Source: Casimicrobiaceae bacterium | GTDB taxonomy: Bacteria > Pseudomonadota > Gammaproteobacteria > Burkholderiales > Casimicrobiaceae | DNA: 64,000 nucleotides | NCBI GenBank assembly: GCA_026646885.1 | Contig: JAPKHK010000006.1 | Span: 124,001 to 188,000 of the forward strand | Direction: 5' to 3' | Shown: positions 63,196-64,000 of the stretch, in pieces | Numbering within the stretch: position 1 is the first letter of the stretch | How the letters are laid out: each line of letters starts with the position of its first letter | The notes under the pieces: model-generated | The model's input: only the letters and a program-made list of their open reading frames with translations | The model's database searches: none | What the model was told of the DNA's origin: nothing | Made by a program: the position numbers and the translations under genes

Positions 63196-63958
63196 TTTCC
63201 GCCACTCCCATGCCCAGATAGGCTTCTTGCACGATGGGCGAAGCCATCACTTCGGCCGGATCGCCGTCGGCCACTAAAAAACCGTTATGCAAAACGATGA
63301 TGCGATCGGCGAGCGAGCGCACCACGTCCATTTTGTGTTCGACCAGCAGCACGGTCTTGTCGCCCTGCGACTTGATGTGGTGGATCAGTTCCAGCACCAC
63401 CGGCACTTCGTCGACGCTCATGCCCGCGGTGGGTTCATCGAACATGAAGATGTCGGGCTCCAGCGCCAGTAGTATGGCCACTTCGAGCTTGCGTTTGTCG
63501 CCGTGCGACAAAGCCGAGGCGGTTTCGAAACGCCGTTCGGCGAGCGTTACGCGATGCAGGAAATGTTCCGCCTTTTCGGTGGTCTCGACATGATCCGACC
63601 ACAGCGACAAGAGGTTCAAGCCCAAGCCCGCGCGGCTCTGCACCGCCAGCCGCACATTTTCGAGCACGCTGAGGTTGGGGAAGAGATTGGTGAGCTGGAA
63701 AGCCCGGCCCACCCCGCGCTTGGCGCGCTGCGCCGCACCCAGGGCGGTGACGTCTTCGCCGTACAGCAGCACGCGGCCGGTGCTCGCCGGCAACTGCCCG
63801 GAGATGAGATTGAAGTAAGTGGTCTTGCCCGCGCCGTTGGGGCCCACGATGGCGGTGAGCGTGCCCGGCCGGAACTCGGCCGAGACATTGTTCACCGCCA
63901 CGTGACCGCCAAAGCGGATGGTGAGACCTTGCGTGGCCAGTACCGGCGCTTCACTCAT
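63188..63958 (-). CDS. livG: Branched-chain-type ABC transporter ATPase, LivG-like
   Basis: This 256-residue ATPase has Walker A GPNGAGKT at 39-46, the signature LSHGDKRKLE and Walker B MFDEPTAGMS. The C-terminal LivG-type tail (DGDPAEVMASPIVQEAYLG) is present. It is the first complete gene of the operon in this window. The substrate-binding protein is not seen and must lie outside or elsewhere. The last 42 bases of the window hold no complete gene. Confidence 0.93.
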   Translation of the reverse strand: MSEAPVLATQGLTIRFGGHVAVNNVSAEFRPGTLTAIVGPNGAGKTTYFNLISGQLPASTGRVLLYGEDVTALGAAQRAKRGVGRAFQLTNLFPNLSVLENVRLAVQSRAGLGLNLLSLWSDHVETTEKAEHFLHRVTLAERRFETASALSHGDKRKLEVAILLALEPDIFMFDEPTAGMSVDEVPVVLELIHHIKSQGDKTVLLVEHKMDVVRSLADRIIVLHNGFLVADGDPAEVMASPIVQEAYLGMGVAESV

Positions 63959-64000
63959 GAATCGACCTTTTCGGTAAGACCACGCTCAGCCTCACGAGGC

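Overview
The window reads as a chromosomal segment of a high-GC betaproteobacterium. I infer something near Rhodocyclales or Sterolibacteriaceae. The support is gene content only: amgK-murU cell-wall salvage, a pilT-pilU pair divergent from yggS-proC-yggT-yggU, ubiE and ubiB, a giant NAD-dependent glutamate dehydrogenase, and a PA3286-like ketoacyl synthase. No rRNA, tRNA, CRISPR array or intact transposase gene was seen.

Layout. 1-5.0 kb: peptidoglycan-sugar salvage (end of amgK, murU), oligopeptidase A, a glutaredoxin-like periplasmic protein and exonuclease III. 5.0-8.5 kb: an amidohydrolase divergent from an overlapping ATP-grasp/glycosyltransferase pair. 8.5-16 kb, minus strand: NAD-glutamate dehydrogenase, then yggS-proC-yggT-yggU. 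16-22.3 kb: pilT, pilU, a DUF971 protein, ubiE, a Tim44-like protein with a good terminator, and ubiB. 22.3-27 kb: an acyltransferase, a periplasmic metallo-beta-lactamase-fold hydrolase, a small lipid-free secreted protein and a TPR regulator. 27.2-36.4 kb: one 3082-residue RHS/YD-repeat protein. 36.5-43.8 kb: a ketodecanoyl-ACP-synthase-like enzyme, an MFS carrier coupled to a SPINDLY-type TPR glycosyltransferase, mpl, yqiA carrying an in-frame palindromic insertion, and a LuxR-type regulator.

43.8-47.6 kb is a more patchy accessory stretch with a zinc-ribbon protein, a secreted amidase and a nucleotidyltransferase with a small overlapping partner. 47.7-55.2 kb is a minus-strand signalling block transcribed in the order HD-GYP response regulator, large hybrid kinase, CHASE3-type kinase, REC-kinase, single-domain receiver. 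55.2-56.2 kb is decayed DNA: a nucleotidyltransferase remnant cut by a 245-bp element with 22-bp inverted ends, then a set of small hairpins. 56.2-64 kb is a minus-strand catabolic/uptake operon: a branched-chain-type ABC transporter (livG, F, H, M), a PaaG-like crotonase, an acyl-CoA synthetase, a double-hotdog MaoC protein and a thiolase-fold enzyme. Together these suggest import and CoA-dependent breakdown of an organic acid that I cannot identify.

The least explained items are the RHS protein with its buried sorting-signal-like segment and orphan tip, the palindromic insertion inside yqiA, the MITE-like element, the heptamer repeat in front of mpl, and the kinase block with a duplicated catalytic core and a receiver lacking its conserved lysine.
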